Part shown: positions 1 to 7,868 of the stretch, piece after piece
Numbering within the stretch: position 1 is the stretch's first letter
How the letters are laid out: each line of letters opens with the position of its first letter
DNA from: Anaerolineales bacterium
GTDB lineage: Bacteria; Chloroflexota; Anaerolineae; 4572-78; J111
NCBI GenBank assembly: GCA_012032575.1
Contig: JAAUSP010000065.1
Span: forward strand, 1 to 20,342
Length of the DNA: 20,342 nucleotides
Reading direction: 5' to 3'
The notes under the pieces: generated by a model
The model's database searches: none
Seen by the model: the letters and a program-made list of their open reading frames with translations, nothing else
Told to the model about the DNA's origin: nothing
Translations under genes and position numbers: made by a program

Positions 1-729
1 GTCCCACCCCCGAACCAAGCGCCACCCCTCTGCCCCACCGACCTGCCCCTGACCGATGCCGTCAGCTACTTCAACCGCGCCCAGGAATATTATTTCAAGC
101 GCGATTATGAGCGCACCCTGGCCGATTACACCAAAGCCATCGAACTCAAGTACGACCCGCTCAACGAAGCCTATTACAATCGCGGCTACGTGCAATACGT
201 CCAGCAGAATTACACCCCGGCCATCGAGGATTTCAGCCAAGCCATCGAACTGAACTACGATCCCATCGGCCTGCCCTACTACAACCGGGCCAACGCCCAT
301 TTCTACAAGGGCAACAACGACCAGGCCATTGCCGACTACAGCAAAGCCATCGAGTTGGAATACGACCCGCTCAGCCTGCCCTATAACAGCCGGGGACTGG
401 CCTATCGCAAAAAGGGCGAATATGATAAGGCTATTGCCGATTATACGAAAGCTATCGAGCTAAAGCACGACCCACTGATCTGGCCCTACTTCAACCGGGG
501 CAACGCCTACGCCGACAAAGGCGACTATGAGCGGGCCATTAGCGATTACGGCGAGGCCATCCGGCTGGACCCGGCCAACGCCAATGCCTATTATCAGCGG
601 GGGCTGGCCTACAAGTTGAAGGGCGATACCGCTGCCGCCAGCGCCGATTTCCAAAAAGTGATAGAACTGGACCAGGACACCCTGCGCACCGACGCCGAGG
701 CCCAGATTCAGGAGTTGGCCGCCCCGTGA
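1..729 (+). CDS. TPR-repeat protein (5' partial)
   Basis: The reading frame is open from the first base, so the start lies outside the window; 242 residues are visible. After a short Pro-rich segment there are six tetratricopeptide repeats in a row, each with the YYNRG...A..DY.KAIEL pattern. The first four are about 35 residues apart and carry an unusual tail (KYDPL, NYDPI, EYDPL, KHDPL) where the canonical TPR has DP; the last two are closer to the standard 34 (LDPAN, LDQD). TPR arrays form helical scaffolds for protein binding. No signal peptide can be judged without the N-terminus. Its stop codon overlaps the GTG start of the penicillin-binding protein by 4 bp (GTGA), so the two are translated as a coupled pair; a role in assembling or tethering cell wall synthesis proteins is inference. 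Confidence 0.9.
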   Translation, partial: VPPPNQAPPLCPTDLPLTDAVSYFNRAQEYYFKRDYERTLADYTKAIELKYDPLNEAYYNRGYVQYVQQNYTPAIEDFSQAIELNYDPIGLPYYNRANAHFYKGNNDQAIADYSKAIELEYDPLSLPYNSRGLAYRKKGEYDKAIADYTKAIELKHDPLIWPYFNRGNAYADKGDYERAISDYGEAIRLDPANANAYYQRGLAYKLKGDTAAASADFQKVIELDQDTLRTDAEAQIQELAAP

Positions 730-3471
730 AATCCTCACGCACGAGGCCCACCGATCTAACTCCGCCCGGTTACTGGCGCGAAGCCGGTTTGACCTGGCGG
801 CGTCCGGCTCGCCGTCCCCCCTGGCTGCACTGGACGCTGGCCCTGTTTTCGATCAGCATGGTTTTGACCGGTACGGTCATCCTGGCCGGAGCCGTCATCT
901 ACTTTTGGATCGCCGCGCAGTTGCCTTCGGCCAGCGAGCTACGCTCCCGTTCCTTTCAGTTCGCCACCACCCAAATTGTGGACCGCGAGGGCAATCTGCT
1001 GTGGGAAATCATTGATCCCACCGGCGGGCGGCGCACCGATGTGTCGCTGGCTCAGATTTCGCCTGATGCCATCAATGCCACCATCGCCACCGAAGACCGC
1101 TTCTTTTTCCTCAACGTGGGGGTTGACCCCATTGCTATCACCCGCGCCGTCTACGGCAACCTGACCCAGGGCGAAATTGTTTCCGGGGCCAGCACCATCA
1201 CCCAGCAGTTGGCCCGCAACGTCTTTTTGACCCCCGAAGAGCGCCTCGAAAAAACCTTCTCGCGCAAACTCAAGGAAGCGGTACTGGCCGTCGAGATCAA
1301 CCGCCGTTATACCAAGCAGCAAATCCTGGAAGTCTATTTCAACCAGATTTATTACGGCAACCTGGCCTACGGCATCGAAGCGGCGGCGCAAACGTACTTT
1401 GGCAAAGCGGCCCGCGATCTGACTTTGCCCGAAGCGGCTATGCTGGCCGGCCTGCCCCAATCGCCCGCCCTGAACGACCCCTACCTCAACCCGCAGCGGG
1501 CCAAAGCCCGCCAGGCCGACGTGCTCAATCTGATGGTCAAGGCCGGTTACATCACCGCCGCCGCAGGCAAAGCCGCCTACATGGGCGAACTGGTCCTGCG
1601 CGATTTGACCATCAACATGAAAGCCCCCCCATTTTGTGACCCTGGTGCGCCAAGAACTGGAGCGGATTGTCCCGCCGGCCTATCTGTACCAGGCCGGGCT
1701 GCGGGTGCAGACCACGCTCGACCCGCGCCTGCAAGCCCTGGCCGAAGCCGAGGTTCAGGCCCAGGTGAGCGCTCTGGCCGACCGGCGCGTCAGCAATGGG
1801 GCGCTGGTGGCGCTGGATGGGTCCACCGGCCAAATTCTGGCCCTGGTAGGCAGTCCCAATTTTCGGGACAAAAGCATTGACGGCCAGGTGAATATTGTGC
1901 TCAGCCCGCGCCAGCCCGGCTCGACTATGAAGCCGCTGACCTACCTGGCCGCGTTTGAAGCGCTCAACTGGACGCCCAGCACCCTGCTGTTGGACACGCC
2001 GGTAGCCTACCCCGAAGAAAGCGGGCAGGTCTACCGGCCCCAAAATGTGGACCGCCAATTTCACGGGCCGGTCTCGCTGCGGGCGGCCCTGGCCAATTCT
2101 TACAACATCCCGGCGGTCAAAACGCTGGAACAGGTGGGGGTGGAGCGGCTGAAAACGCTGGCCGCCCGTCTGGGCATCACTACTTTGACGCGGGATGACT
2201 ACGGCCTGTCGCTCACGTTGGGCAGCGGCGAGGTGTCGCTGTTGGAAATGACCGGCGCGTATCAGGCGATGGCTAACGGCGGGGTGTTGGTTCCGCCGAC
2301 GGCCATTTTGAAAATTACCGACGCCTTTGGCCGTGACATCGAACCCATCCGGCCCCAGCCGCGCACCGTACTGCGGCGCGAACACGCCTACCTCATCACC
2401 GACATTCTGGCCGATAACGAGGCCCGCCTGCCCGGCTTTGGTCCCCACAGCTCGCTTCAGCTCTCCCGCCCGGCGGCGGTCAAAACCGGCACCAGCAACG
2501 ATTTCCGCGACAACCTGGCCATCGGCTACACGCCGGATATTGTCGCCGGAGTTTGGGTGGGCAACGCCGACAATACGCCGATGATAGAAGTGGGCGGCGC
2601 TGCCGGTGCTGCGCCCATCTGGCATAATTTTATGGAGCAGGCTCACGAAGGGCGGCCTGTGCGCCAGTTTACTCGTCCCGGCGGGATTATCGCCCTGGAG
2701 ATCTGCGCCGATTCCGGCACATTGCCCGGCGAAGCCTGCCCGGAACGGCGCACCGAACTTTTTGCCCAGGACCAGCCGCCGCTCGGCCCGGAGCATGATT
2801 TGCACCAACTGGTTGAAATTGATAAGAGCAGCGGCTTGCTGGTCAACGAGTACTGCCGGGCCAACATCGAGCGGCGTTACTATAGGGTTTTTCCGCCCGA
2901 TGGCCGGGATTGGGCCATCACGCATGGCATCGCGCAGCCGCCCACAGAGTCGTGTCCCTCAATCCATTTGCTGGCCCGATTGACCGCGCCGGTGGATGGC
3001 CGGGCCGTGCGCGGAGTCATTCCGGTGGAAGGCTCGGCGGTGGCCCCCAAATTTTCCCATTATCAGTTGGAGCTGGGGGTCGGCACCACGCCGGACAGTT
3101 TCATCGTCATTCAGAGCGCCATCACCCAGACCATACGCAAAAAGCTGCTGGGCACATTCGATACCCGGCAGCTTGAAAACGGGCCATACACCCTGCGCCT
3201 GGTGGTGTTCGATCAATTGGGCGGCTTTACTGATGATCGCGCCCTGGTGCTGGTAGACAACCCCGCCGACGCCATCACCCTCCGTCCCCCGGTGACCACG
3301 CCGCCGTTCACCCCCACGCCTCCTCTGACGGCCACGCTGACCCTGACCTCTTCCGGCGTGATGACCGCGCCGGTTCCCCCTGCCGGTACGCCACCGCCGC
3401 CGGCCTCGGCCCTGACCGTTTTCACCGCGCCGGTGACTATCCCGCCCCAGCCGCCGCCAACGCCCCCGTAA
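726..3471 (+). CDS. Class A penicillin-binding protein (PBP1A/1C-like), one-base frameshift
   Basis: Bifunctional peptidoglycan synthase: a glycosyltransferase polymerises lipid II and a transpeptidase crosslinks the peptides, outside the cytoplasmic membrane. The GTG start at 726 overlaps the TPR stop. With one C removed from the C7 run at 1624-1630 the gene reads as 914 residues. Order: cytoplasmic N-terminus, one membrane segment (about 37-62), GT51 domain with catalytic Glu123 in ATEDRFF and the GASTITQQLARN motif (154-165), then transpeptidase with SxxK at Ser399-Lys402, SYN at 458-460 and KTGTS at 586-590. A beta-sandwich (Ig/BiPBP_C-like) domain follows at about 745-845 and a Pro/Thr-rich tail ends the protein. 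The frame break falls exactly in the family's KAPHFV segment, which is restored by the correction, so an indel error is more likely than a dead gene. Confidence 0.93.
1624..1630 (+). other. Frameshift site in the PBP gene (C7 run)
   Basis: Seven C residues where six give a continuous protein. Upstream frame reads NMKAPPFCD and soon departs from the family; dropping one C gives NMKAPHFVTLVRQELERI, the expected linker between glycosyltransferase and transpeptidase. Confidence 0.85.
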
Positions 3472-3654
3472 CATATCTTTCTGCGGCGAGGTCTGGTTGA
3501 CTGATTAATTTAACCTTGTGGCTCAAATTAACCGCCGAGAGCGCAGTTCACCACCGGCCGTCGTTATCAGCACCGCCCGCACCCTCCAACGCGCCTGGGT
3601 GCAGATTCAATCCCGGCGAGGCGAGGGATGAAATGCCTGGTCCAATTCACCCCC

Positions 3655-4098
3655 TTACGGCGACTCCCGCTGCCAGCATTGGCGGATGATGCGGTCGCCC
3701 TCATACACCGTCGAGGCGGCGCTTTCAAGGCTGAACTCGAACAAAATGTAGCGCTCCGCCGGTGAATAGGGCGCTAATTGTATCGCCAGGGCGCGAATTT
3801 CGGGGGCGTCAATTAATTGAGCCTGACCCCTGAGGCTAAACTCGCCGCTGGCTCCGCTGGTATCGCTCACACCGCAGTGCAGCGCGTAACGCCCATCCCG
3901 GCGCAGGTCGTGGCCTTTGGGTGAGGTTGGCTCCATAAAAACAAACAAATGCCCTTGCCCAATAATCGGGGTCATCGGATGGACTCGAGGAGAGCCGTCT
4001 TTACGCACGGTGGCCAGATAAGCTACCTGGCCGTGCAACCGGGCCGCCCCAAAGGCGGCCAGTTCGGGGCTTTGGTCTTCAAGCGCTTGCCAACTCAT
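3655..4098 (-). CDS. PNPOx-like FMN-binding (pyridoxamine 5'-phosphate oxidase family) protein
   Basis: A 147-residue protein of the split-barrel flavin-binding fold. The segment AYLATVRKDGSPRVHPMTPI is the typical first strands of the fold, followed by LFVFMEPTSPKGHDLRRDGRYALHC, where the KGHDLRRD stretch is where FMN phosphate contacts usually lie. Family members are FMN- or F420-dependent oxidoreductases or plain flavin/haem binders; the substrate cannot be read from sequence. Start choice: an ATG at 4104 touches the ribosome binding site AGGAGG (4105-4110) with no spacer, while the in-frame ATG at 4098 has the ideal 6-nt spacing, so I start there. It converges with the PBP gene across 183 bp in which I see no gene or clear terminator. 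Confidence 0.82.
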   Translation of the reverse strand: MSWQALEDQSPELAAFGAARLHGQVAYLATVRKDGSPRVHPMTPIIGQGHLFVFMEPTSPKGHDLRRDGRYALHCGVSDTSGASGEFSLRGQAQLIDAPEIRALAIQLAPYSPAERYILFEFSLESAASTVYEGDRIIRQCWQRESP

Positions 4099-4104
4099 TT
4101 GCAT

Positions 4105-4110
4105 CCTCCT
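4105..4110 (-). promoter_or_regulatory. Ribosome binding site that decides the start of the PNPOx-like gene
   Basis: Reads AGGAGG on the minus strand, followed by ATGCAAATG. The first ATG directly abuts it; the second is 6 nt away and is the likely start. Confidence 0.75.
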
Positions 4111-4146
4111 GACTCAGGTAACTCAAGAAAATAGAATGTCAATTCT

Positions 4147-4165
4147 CGTGGTGCGTGGTGCATGG
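4147..4165 (+). repeat. Short heptamer-type tandem repeat (single arm)
   Basis: CGTGGTGCGTGGTGCATGG is a 7-bp periodic stretch (GTGGTGC units). It shares GCGTGGTGC with the hairpin arm at 11796-11817, but I see no good facing arm here, so it may be a decayed copy. Confidence 0.5.
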
Positions 4166-4304
4166 CAATTTACATCACACACTGCCACCAGCCTCGCGGA
4201 GCCATCACAAACGAGGCACGTTCCTCGGAGTATTTACCCTCAGCCTGCAAAACCGGGCATAGATTGTCTGGCAGGGATGTGCGGTTTCCTCAATAATACC
4301 CATG

Positions 4305-4313
4305 AAAGGAGGT
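4305..4313 (+). promoter_or_regulatory. Strong ribosome binding site of the AraC remnant
   Basis: AAAGGAGGT, complementary to the 16S rRNA 3' end, 6 nt before the GTG at 4320. It supports this very short reading frame as a former gene. Confidence 0.7.
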
Positions 4314-4319
4314 CAGCAC

Positions 4320-4469
4320 GTGGACTCGCTGGAAAGAATGAACCAGGCCCTGGCCTACATCGAAGCAAATCTGGCCGATGAGCTTGACTTTAAACAGACG
4401 GAGAGGCTGGCCTTATGCTCGGAATATCATTTTAGACGGATGTTTTCTTTTCTGGCCGGGAGATTGTGA
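4320..4469 (+). pseudogene. Truncated AraC-family regulator (first helix-turn-helix only)
   Basis: A GTG-started frame of 49 codons encodes [20 protein letters not shown] followed by ELDF...[18 protein letters not shown], which matches the start of AraC-type regulators, especially those with a GyrI-like effector domain: the lead helix and the first of two helix-turn-helix units. After SFLAG the family normally continues with about 40 residues of second helix-turn-helix and often 150 residues of ligand domain; here a TGA follows two codons later and no continuation appears in any frame before 4499. The preserved ribosome binding site and frame suggest a recent deletion. A genuine 49-residue protein is possible but would probably not bind DNA specifically. 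It is too short for ordinary gene finders. Confidence 0.75.
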
Positions 4470-4498
4470 ATATTACAGGTTCGGCTTAGACCACGCTA

Positions 4499-5621
4499 TC
4501 AGGGATAGACACTCAACACATCGTGGTTGACATTGGTGGCAATGCTCAACTCCACCCCTTTATCGGCGGCGATATTAACCGTGCCGGTGGTGGCGACAAA
4601 GGGCAAGCTGGCGGTGAAATTATAAACGCCCGGCGGCAGCGGCAGAACGGTAGCAGCATTGTTCGCCAGGGTAATGGTTTGCTCGTTGATCGTAAACGTC
4701 ATGGTGTCACCCGCGTAGTTTTTAATCAGCAGCCCTGCGGGAGCGGCGACCGCGGGCGCGTCAGCCGGAGCCGGGGACACCCCCAGAAGTTGGCAACTCG
4801 CCCGGAACAACCTGGGGCTGAGGCGCGGCTTTGGCGGTCAAATCTTCCTGGTTCAACAGCAGATCAACCGGCAGCGGGAGCGGCGATGGCTCGCCAATGT
4901 CATAATCCGGTTCCTCTTGCAATTTAGCCGAAACATTCAGGCCGACAACCTGCCCGGCGGCCAGATTAATCTCGCCGTTCAGGCTGCCATTGGGCACGCT
5001 GGCAGTGTAGCGATACAGACCGGGAACCAGCTCAATTTGCAGCCGGCCCGGAACGCTGTTGGCTGCGGGTGGAACTTTATAGATCGTTCCATTCAAATCA
5101 ACGGTCAGTTCATCCCCGTTATAATTGGTCCAGACCAGGCTCCCCTGACCTGCGGCTGCCTCAACCGGCTGCCAGGTATCGCCCGCTGGGGCTTGAGGGG
5201 CCGGCGCAGCAAACGGGTCGAAATCAAACACAAAAACATACTCGCGGGGTTTTTCCAACACATTGCCATCGCGATCCAGCAGCGCATTGGTTAGTTCCAT
5301 CCGCGCTGCTTTGCCCACGTAGCCGCCGGGGTTGATAACAAAAGTGCCGGCTGAACCGGTGTCCACACCGGGAACATTGGCCGCGTACTTGTGTTCGCCG
5401 GAGGCTAACTGCAATTCCAGACGACCGCCTGCGGGGGCGGTGGCGGTACCGGGGATGGTGTAGGTAACATCGTCGAGATCAAACACCATCTCCTGGCCGA
5501 AGTAATTAACAAAAACAAAATTAGGCTTGCCCGCGTCGCCTTGTTGAGCGTGCGTCACCAGGGGAAAACTGCCCAGCGCCAGCACGACGAGAAGCAGCAA
5601 CAGAAGTTTTTTATTGAACAT
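4499..5621 (-). CDS. Secreted protein with three tandem DUF4397-like beta repeats, one-base frameshift
   Basis: With one G removed from the G5 run (plus-strand C5 at 4780-4784) this is a 373-residue exported protein. The N-terminus is a clear Sec signal peptide with cleavage expected after THA. Three related beta-rich units follow, each opening with a NY.G..(M/L)(V/T) strand pair and closing with an (E/N)Y.(A)(S/N)(V/L)P strand: NYFGQEMVFDL (about 39), NYNGDELTVDL (about 167) and NYAGDTMTFTI (about 300). A Pro/Ala linker separates units 2 and 3. I compare it to DUF4397-like extracellular repeats, but the exact family is uncertain and no catalytic residues are evident. AGGAGG at 5628-5633, 6 nt upstream, fixes the start. 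A surface or cell-wall role is inference. Confidence 0.8.
4780..4784 (-). other. Frameshift site in the three-repeat secreted protein (C5/G5 run)
   Basis: The upstream frame ends at SGGVPGSG-stop; removing one G gives TSGVSPAPADAPAVAAPAG and leads directly into the third repeat. This restores a 374-codon frame. Confidence 0.8.
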
Positions 5622-5667
5622 GAGGTTCCTCCTACTCAGTAAACCTTAAACGATATTTAACTATAGG

Positions 5668-5697
5668 ATTATACCTCAATTTCGGGAAAACCTTGAA
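5668..5697 (-). promoter_or_regulatory. Candidate promoter of the three-repeat secreted protein
   Basis: On the minus strand a perfect TATAAT (5668-5673) is preceded, with 18-bp spacing, by TTCAAG (5692-5697), a modest -35. It lies about 50 bp before the start codon at 5621. Confidence 0.45.
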
Positions 5698-5756
5698 TGA
5701 TAATCGCCACCCAACCTGATAAGTTTAAGCAGTTCCAAGATTTGAATTAGCCAAAA

Positions 5757-5797
5757 CGTGTTGCGTGTTGCGTAAAATAAACGGAACACGCAACACG
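5757..5797. repeat. Heptamer hairpin 1: perfect 13-bp inverted repeat
   Basis: CGTGTTGCGTGTT (5757-5769) faces its exact reverse complement (5785-5797) across a 15-nt loop. The left arm is a CGTGTTG tandem with 7-bp period. It lies 28 bp past the glutaredoxin-like gene stop and is followed in that direction by TTTT, so it may also act as a terminator. A 10-bp direct repeat, GATTTGAATT, flanks it at 5739-5748 and 5814-5823. Confidence 0.85.
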
Positions 5798-5825
5798 AAT
5801 AACTATTTTCTTGGATTTGAATTTT

Positions 5826-6170
5826 CTACCGTTTGTAAGGCTTGTCCAAAAAGCCGTGCTGGTGCAGCCAATCTTCCAGGTCTTTGTTGTTTGGCTCGGT
5901 GATCATGGGGCCGCGATTATAGCCCCGCAGCGGGCGGTCGGTGGGACGGGGTAAGACCTCGGTGTAGGGCAAATCCTCGCCGGGATTGGCGATAATAAGG
6001 GTCGGCACGCTGAGGAAGCCGGTCCATTCTTTAACACGGTCGGCCATCGCCGGATTGTCGCTGATGTTAATTTCACGATAGGGAATAGTGTAGCGGTTCA
6101 GCAAATCCCGCGCCAGCGCCACCAGAGGGCAGTAGTTGGCGCGAACGTACATGACGATTTCTTTATCCAT
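5826..6170 (-). CDS. Glutaredoxin-like thioredoxin-fold protein, monothiol (CPLV)
   Basis: A 114-residue cytosolic protein (no signal peptide) starting with the glutaredoxin strand EIVMYVRANYCPLV. Cys14 sits where the CPYC pair of glutaredoxin begins, but the second cysteine is replaced by Val17, so it would be a monothiol form. SVPTLII supplies the cis-Pro loop of the thioredoxin fold. After it comes an extended charged insert (about residues 82-104) before a short C-terminal helix; ordinary glutaredoxins of about 80 residues lack this. Monothiol forms usually work on glutathionylated or bacillithiol/mycothiol-linked proteins or in iron-sulfur cluster handling; which applies here is unknown. 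It lies 35 bp after the LysM gene on the same strand and is probably cotranscribed. No strong ribosome binding site is visible. Confidence 0.75.
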   Translation of the reverse strand: MDKEIVMYVRANYCPLVALARDLLNRYTIPYREINISDNPAMADRVKEWTGFLSVPTLIIANPGEDLPYTEVLPRPTDRPLRGYNRGPMITEPNNKDLEDWLHQHGFLDKPYKR

Positions 6171-6205
6171 AGTGATTTACCAAGATTTTCCAAAAAGGAG
6201 TCTAT

Positions 6206-7193
6206 TTAAGGTGATGAAGCCGCTGGAACCGTAAACCTGGAAATTTCGGCGTTGCTGGCATTGCTCAAAATAATAGTAGTGCCGGGAGGCCAGGCTGCCT
6301 CGCCTTGATTCAAATATAGATCGCTGGCGGTATTCTCGCCCGCGACGGTGTGGATGCGGATGCTGCCGCCGCTGAAGAGGAAAATATCGGGAAAAGTGAC
6401 CACTCCCAGCGGCGAGCCTTCCAGCTTCCAGTTTTTCAGGCTGGTCCCCGCCCCCTGATTCAGAATAACCAGCGTTTCCTGAAACAAATCGCCTGGGCCA
6501 ATAATTTCACTGACCACAACCTTAATCTCGTCGAAGGGCGGCGGGGTGAAGGTAGGCAGCACCGTCGGCGTTGGCCCGCGATGGGTGGGTGAGGCTGTCG
6601 GGCTGGCAGTGGGGCTAGGCCCAACAGTCGCCGCCGGCTCAGGGGGAACGGCCGCGTCCGCCGGTAGTGGTGTGGGCGGGTCAAAGGGCAGTGGCGTATC
6701 GGTGGGGATGGGCACGGCAGTGAAAGTAGCCGTCGGCAGCGCCGCGCCGCTTACGGGGATGTTCAACTGCTGACCGATCTGAATAAAATCTTCGTTGGTC
6801 AGCCCATTCGCCGTCATCAAATCGGCCAAAGGCAGCCCGAATTTATCGGCAATGGCGCTCAAGGTGTCACCTGCCTGAACACTGTAGCTGGTCGGTTGTG
6901 CGGGGGTAGAGGTCGCGGTTGGGCCGGCAGGGCAGCCTCGGCGCTGCTGGCGCTTTCCGGGTTTGCGGTGGCAGTGGTACCCGCGCCGGTCAAGGGGGTA
7001 GCGACATCGCCGGGCAAAGCCTGCCGGCTGGCAATCAACACTACCGCCACGCTAATGACCAGGGAGATAACGGCGTTGACCCCGATAATCAGGCCAATTG
7101 GCCGGGCGGCAGGCCAACATTGGTCAGACCGCGCTGGCGGTAATCGAGATATTCATCATCGTCATAATCTTGATCGTATCTGGGTTCATTCAT
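6206..7193 (-). CDS. Membrane-anchored LysM and lamin-tail (LTD) domain protein, two frameshifts
   Basis: Adding one base near 7092 and one near 6920 gives a 329-residue protein. It opens with a very acidic cytoplasmic segment (DYDDDEYLDY), then a membrane segment at about 35-55 (LIIGVNAVISLVISVAVVLI). A Thr/Pro linker leads to a LysM domain (about 104-148: YSVQAGDTLSAIADKFGLPL...IGQQLNIPV), which binds peptidoglycan glycan chains. A second Pro/Thr linker precedes a C-terminal lamin-tail domain (about 218-325) with the LVILNQG...LKNWKLEG and VTFPDIFLFSGG strands typical of that fold. The repaired product would tether the membrane to the wall. Without repair, the start at 7193 reads only 34 codons before a stop, so either the sequence has errors or the gene is dead. 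It diverges from padR. Confidence 0.8.
6915..6960 (-). other. Frameshift zone before the LysM domain
   Basis: The frame carrying the membrane segment reads EAALPAQPRPLPPHNR and stops at 6859, while YSVQAGDTLS is in the frame one base back. One missing base in the PAQP linker joins them. Confidence 0.7.
7090..7096 (-). other. Frameshift site at the start of the LysM protein membrane segment
   Basis: The frame from the ATG at 7193 runs ...GLPPGQLA then hits TGA. One extra C after GCC gives GQLALIIGVNAVISLVISV, a clear membrane helix joined to the frame downstream. Confidence 0.75.
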
Positions 7194-7216
7194 GAGCGGT
7201 GTCCGTGACGAATGCC

Positions 7217-7245
7217 ATTATACTCCAGATTAATGCGGCTGACAA
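7217..7245 (-). promoter_or_regulatory. Sigma70-type promoter of the LysM protein gene
   Basis: On the minus strand TTGTCA (7240-7245), a 17-bp spacer, then TATAAT (7217-7222), about 24 bp before the ATG at 7193. It is close to consensus and supports the start I chose and the gene being alive. Confidence 0.7.
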
Positions 7246-7268
7246 TGCTGACGAATCTGATTTGCCTA

Positions 7269-7297
7269 TTGACAAGTTTCAAAAATAATAATAGAAT
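7269..7297 (+). promoter_or_regulatory. Sigma70-type promoter of padR
   Basis: TTGACA (7269-7274), a 17-bp spacer and TAGAAT (7292-7297). It is divergent from the LysM promoter, with the two -35 elements 23 bp apart. Confidence 0.75.
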
Positions 7298-7307
7298 ATC
7301 TAGGTAT
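7296..7307 (+). promoter_or_regulatory. Candidate PadR operator
   Basis: ATATCTAGGTAT is a near-perfect palindrome (central CTAG) at the end of the -10 element and over the expected transcription start, the usual place for autorepression. TATCTAGGTA (7297-7306) recurs as its exact reverse complement at 8863-8872. Confidence 0.5.
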
Positions 7308-7333
7308 AAAGAAACTAACAGCGGAGGAGAGTG

Positions 7334-7666
7334 ATGAGCAAACTCGATATGCGGACCGGCAGTACAGCCGTCATGGTGCTGCGGCTGCTGGCCGAAAAGC
7401 CGATGTACGGCTACCAAATTGTCAAAGAGTTACAGGCTCGCAGCGAGGGCTATTTTGATTTGGAGCAGGGGACGCTCTACCCGGCGCTGCACCGGCTGGA
7501 GAAAGATGGCCTGGTAAACAGCAATTGGGAAGTGGTTGAAGATGGTCCTTCGCGCAAGTATTACCATATCACCCAGGCCGGCCGGGATGAACTGGAAAAA
7601 TCGGTCCAGCAGTGGAGCGACTTTTCGCGCCACCTGTTGAAGCTGCTGGGAGGCACAGCGCAGTAA
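7334..7666 (+). CDS. PadR-family transcriptional regulator
   Basis: A 110-residue winged-helix repressor. The N-terminal fold is typical of the family: MVLRLLAEKPMYGYQIVKEL (helices 1-2) and GTLYPALHRLEKDGLV (recognition helix and wing entry), then KYYHITQAGRDEL and a short C-terminal dimerisation helix, as in the small PadR-s2 type. A GTG at 7331 is possible, but GGAGG at 7323-7327 is 6 nt from the ATG at 7334, so I prefer the ATG. The HAAS-domain membrane protein about 200 bp downstream is the classic partner of PadR genes; the regulator normally represses itself and such neighbours, with a small molecule or phenolic inducer unknown here. The stop codon overlaps the start of a heptamer hairpin. 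Confidence 0.92.
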   Translation: MSKLDMRTGSTAVMVLRLLAEKPMYGYQIVKELQARSEGYFDLEQGTLYPALHRLEKDGLVNSNWEVVEDGPSRKYYHITQAGRDELEKSVQQWSDFSRHLLKLLGGTAQ

Positions 7667-7734
7667 TAGTGAATAGTGAATTGTGAATTGTGAATTGTGA
7701 ATCATTAGCCATTCACTATTCACTATTCACAATT
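7665..7734. repeat. Heptamer hairpin 2, overlapping the padR stop
   Basis: The left side holds five 7-bp units (AATAGTG twice, AATTGTG three times, then AAT) from 7665; the right side holds three facing units (ATTCACT, ATTCACT, ATTCACA). The arms 7679-7702 and 7711-7734 pair at 22 of 24 positions across an 8-nt loop (CATTAGCC). It starts inside the padR TAA codon. A T-run terminator is not obvious. Confidence 0.9.
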
Positions 7735-7868
7735 TCTCTCTGGTATGACTTAGGTGGGATTGCTTAAGTGGCCGAATTTTTGTACGCTATAGACCGTAAA
7801 GGCTATGCGCCAAAAGGTAGTATCACCTCCGCCCATTTTTATGTTAGAGTAACACGTGGAGTTTATCC

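Noticed and set aside
1624..1630. Programmed +1 frameshifting at the C7 run
   Set aside because: No family precedent in class A PBPs and similar one-base breaks occur in six other unrelated genes nearby, so an error is simpler.
1612..2925. 437-codon open frame on the minus strand
   Set aside because: It lies antisense to the PBP transpeptidase region with all catalytic motifs on the plus strand; its product is low-complexity and resembles no family. High GC makes such shadows common.
3472..3654. A possible 36-codon frame starting at a GTG in the PBP-PNPOx gap
   Set aside because: It has no ribosome binding site and no recognisable motif; too little to support a gene.
4136..4381. 81-codon plus-strand frame upstream of the AraC stub
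   Set aside because: It overlaps the AraC ribosome binding site and start in another frame, spans a repeat, and its product has no protein-like pattern.
7665..7734. CRISPR-like or simple tandem array
   Set aside because: Units are 7 bp without spacers and are mirrored by a facing arm; this is a hairpin, not a CRISPR array.
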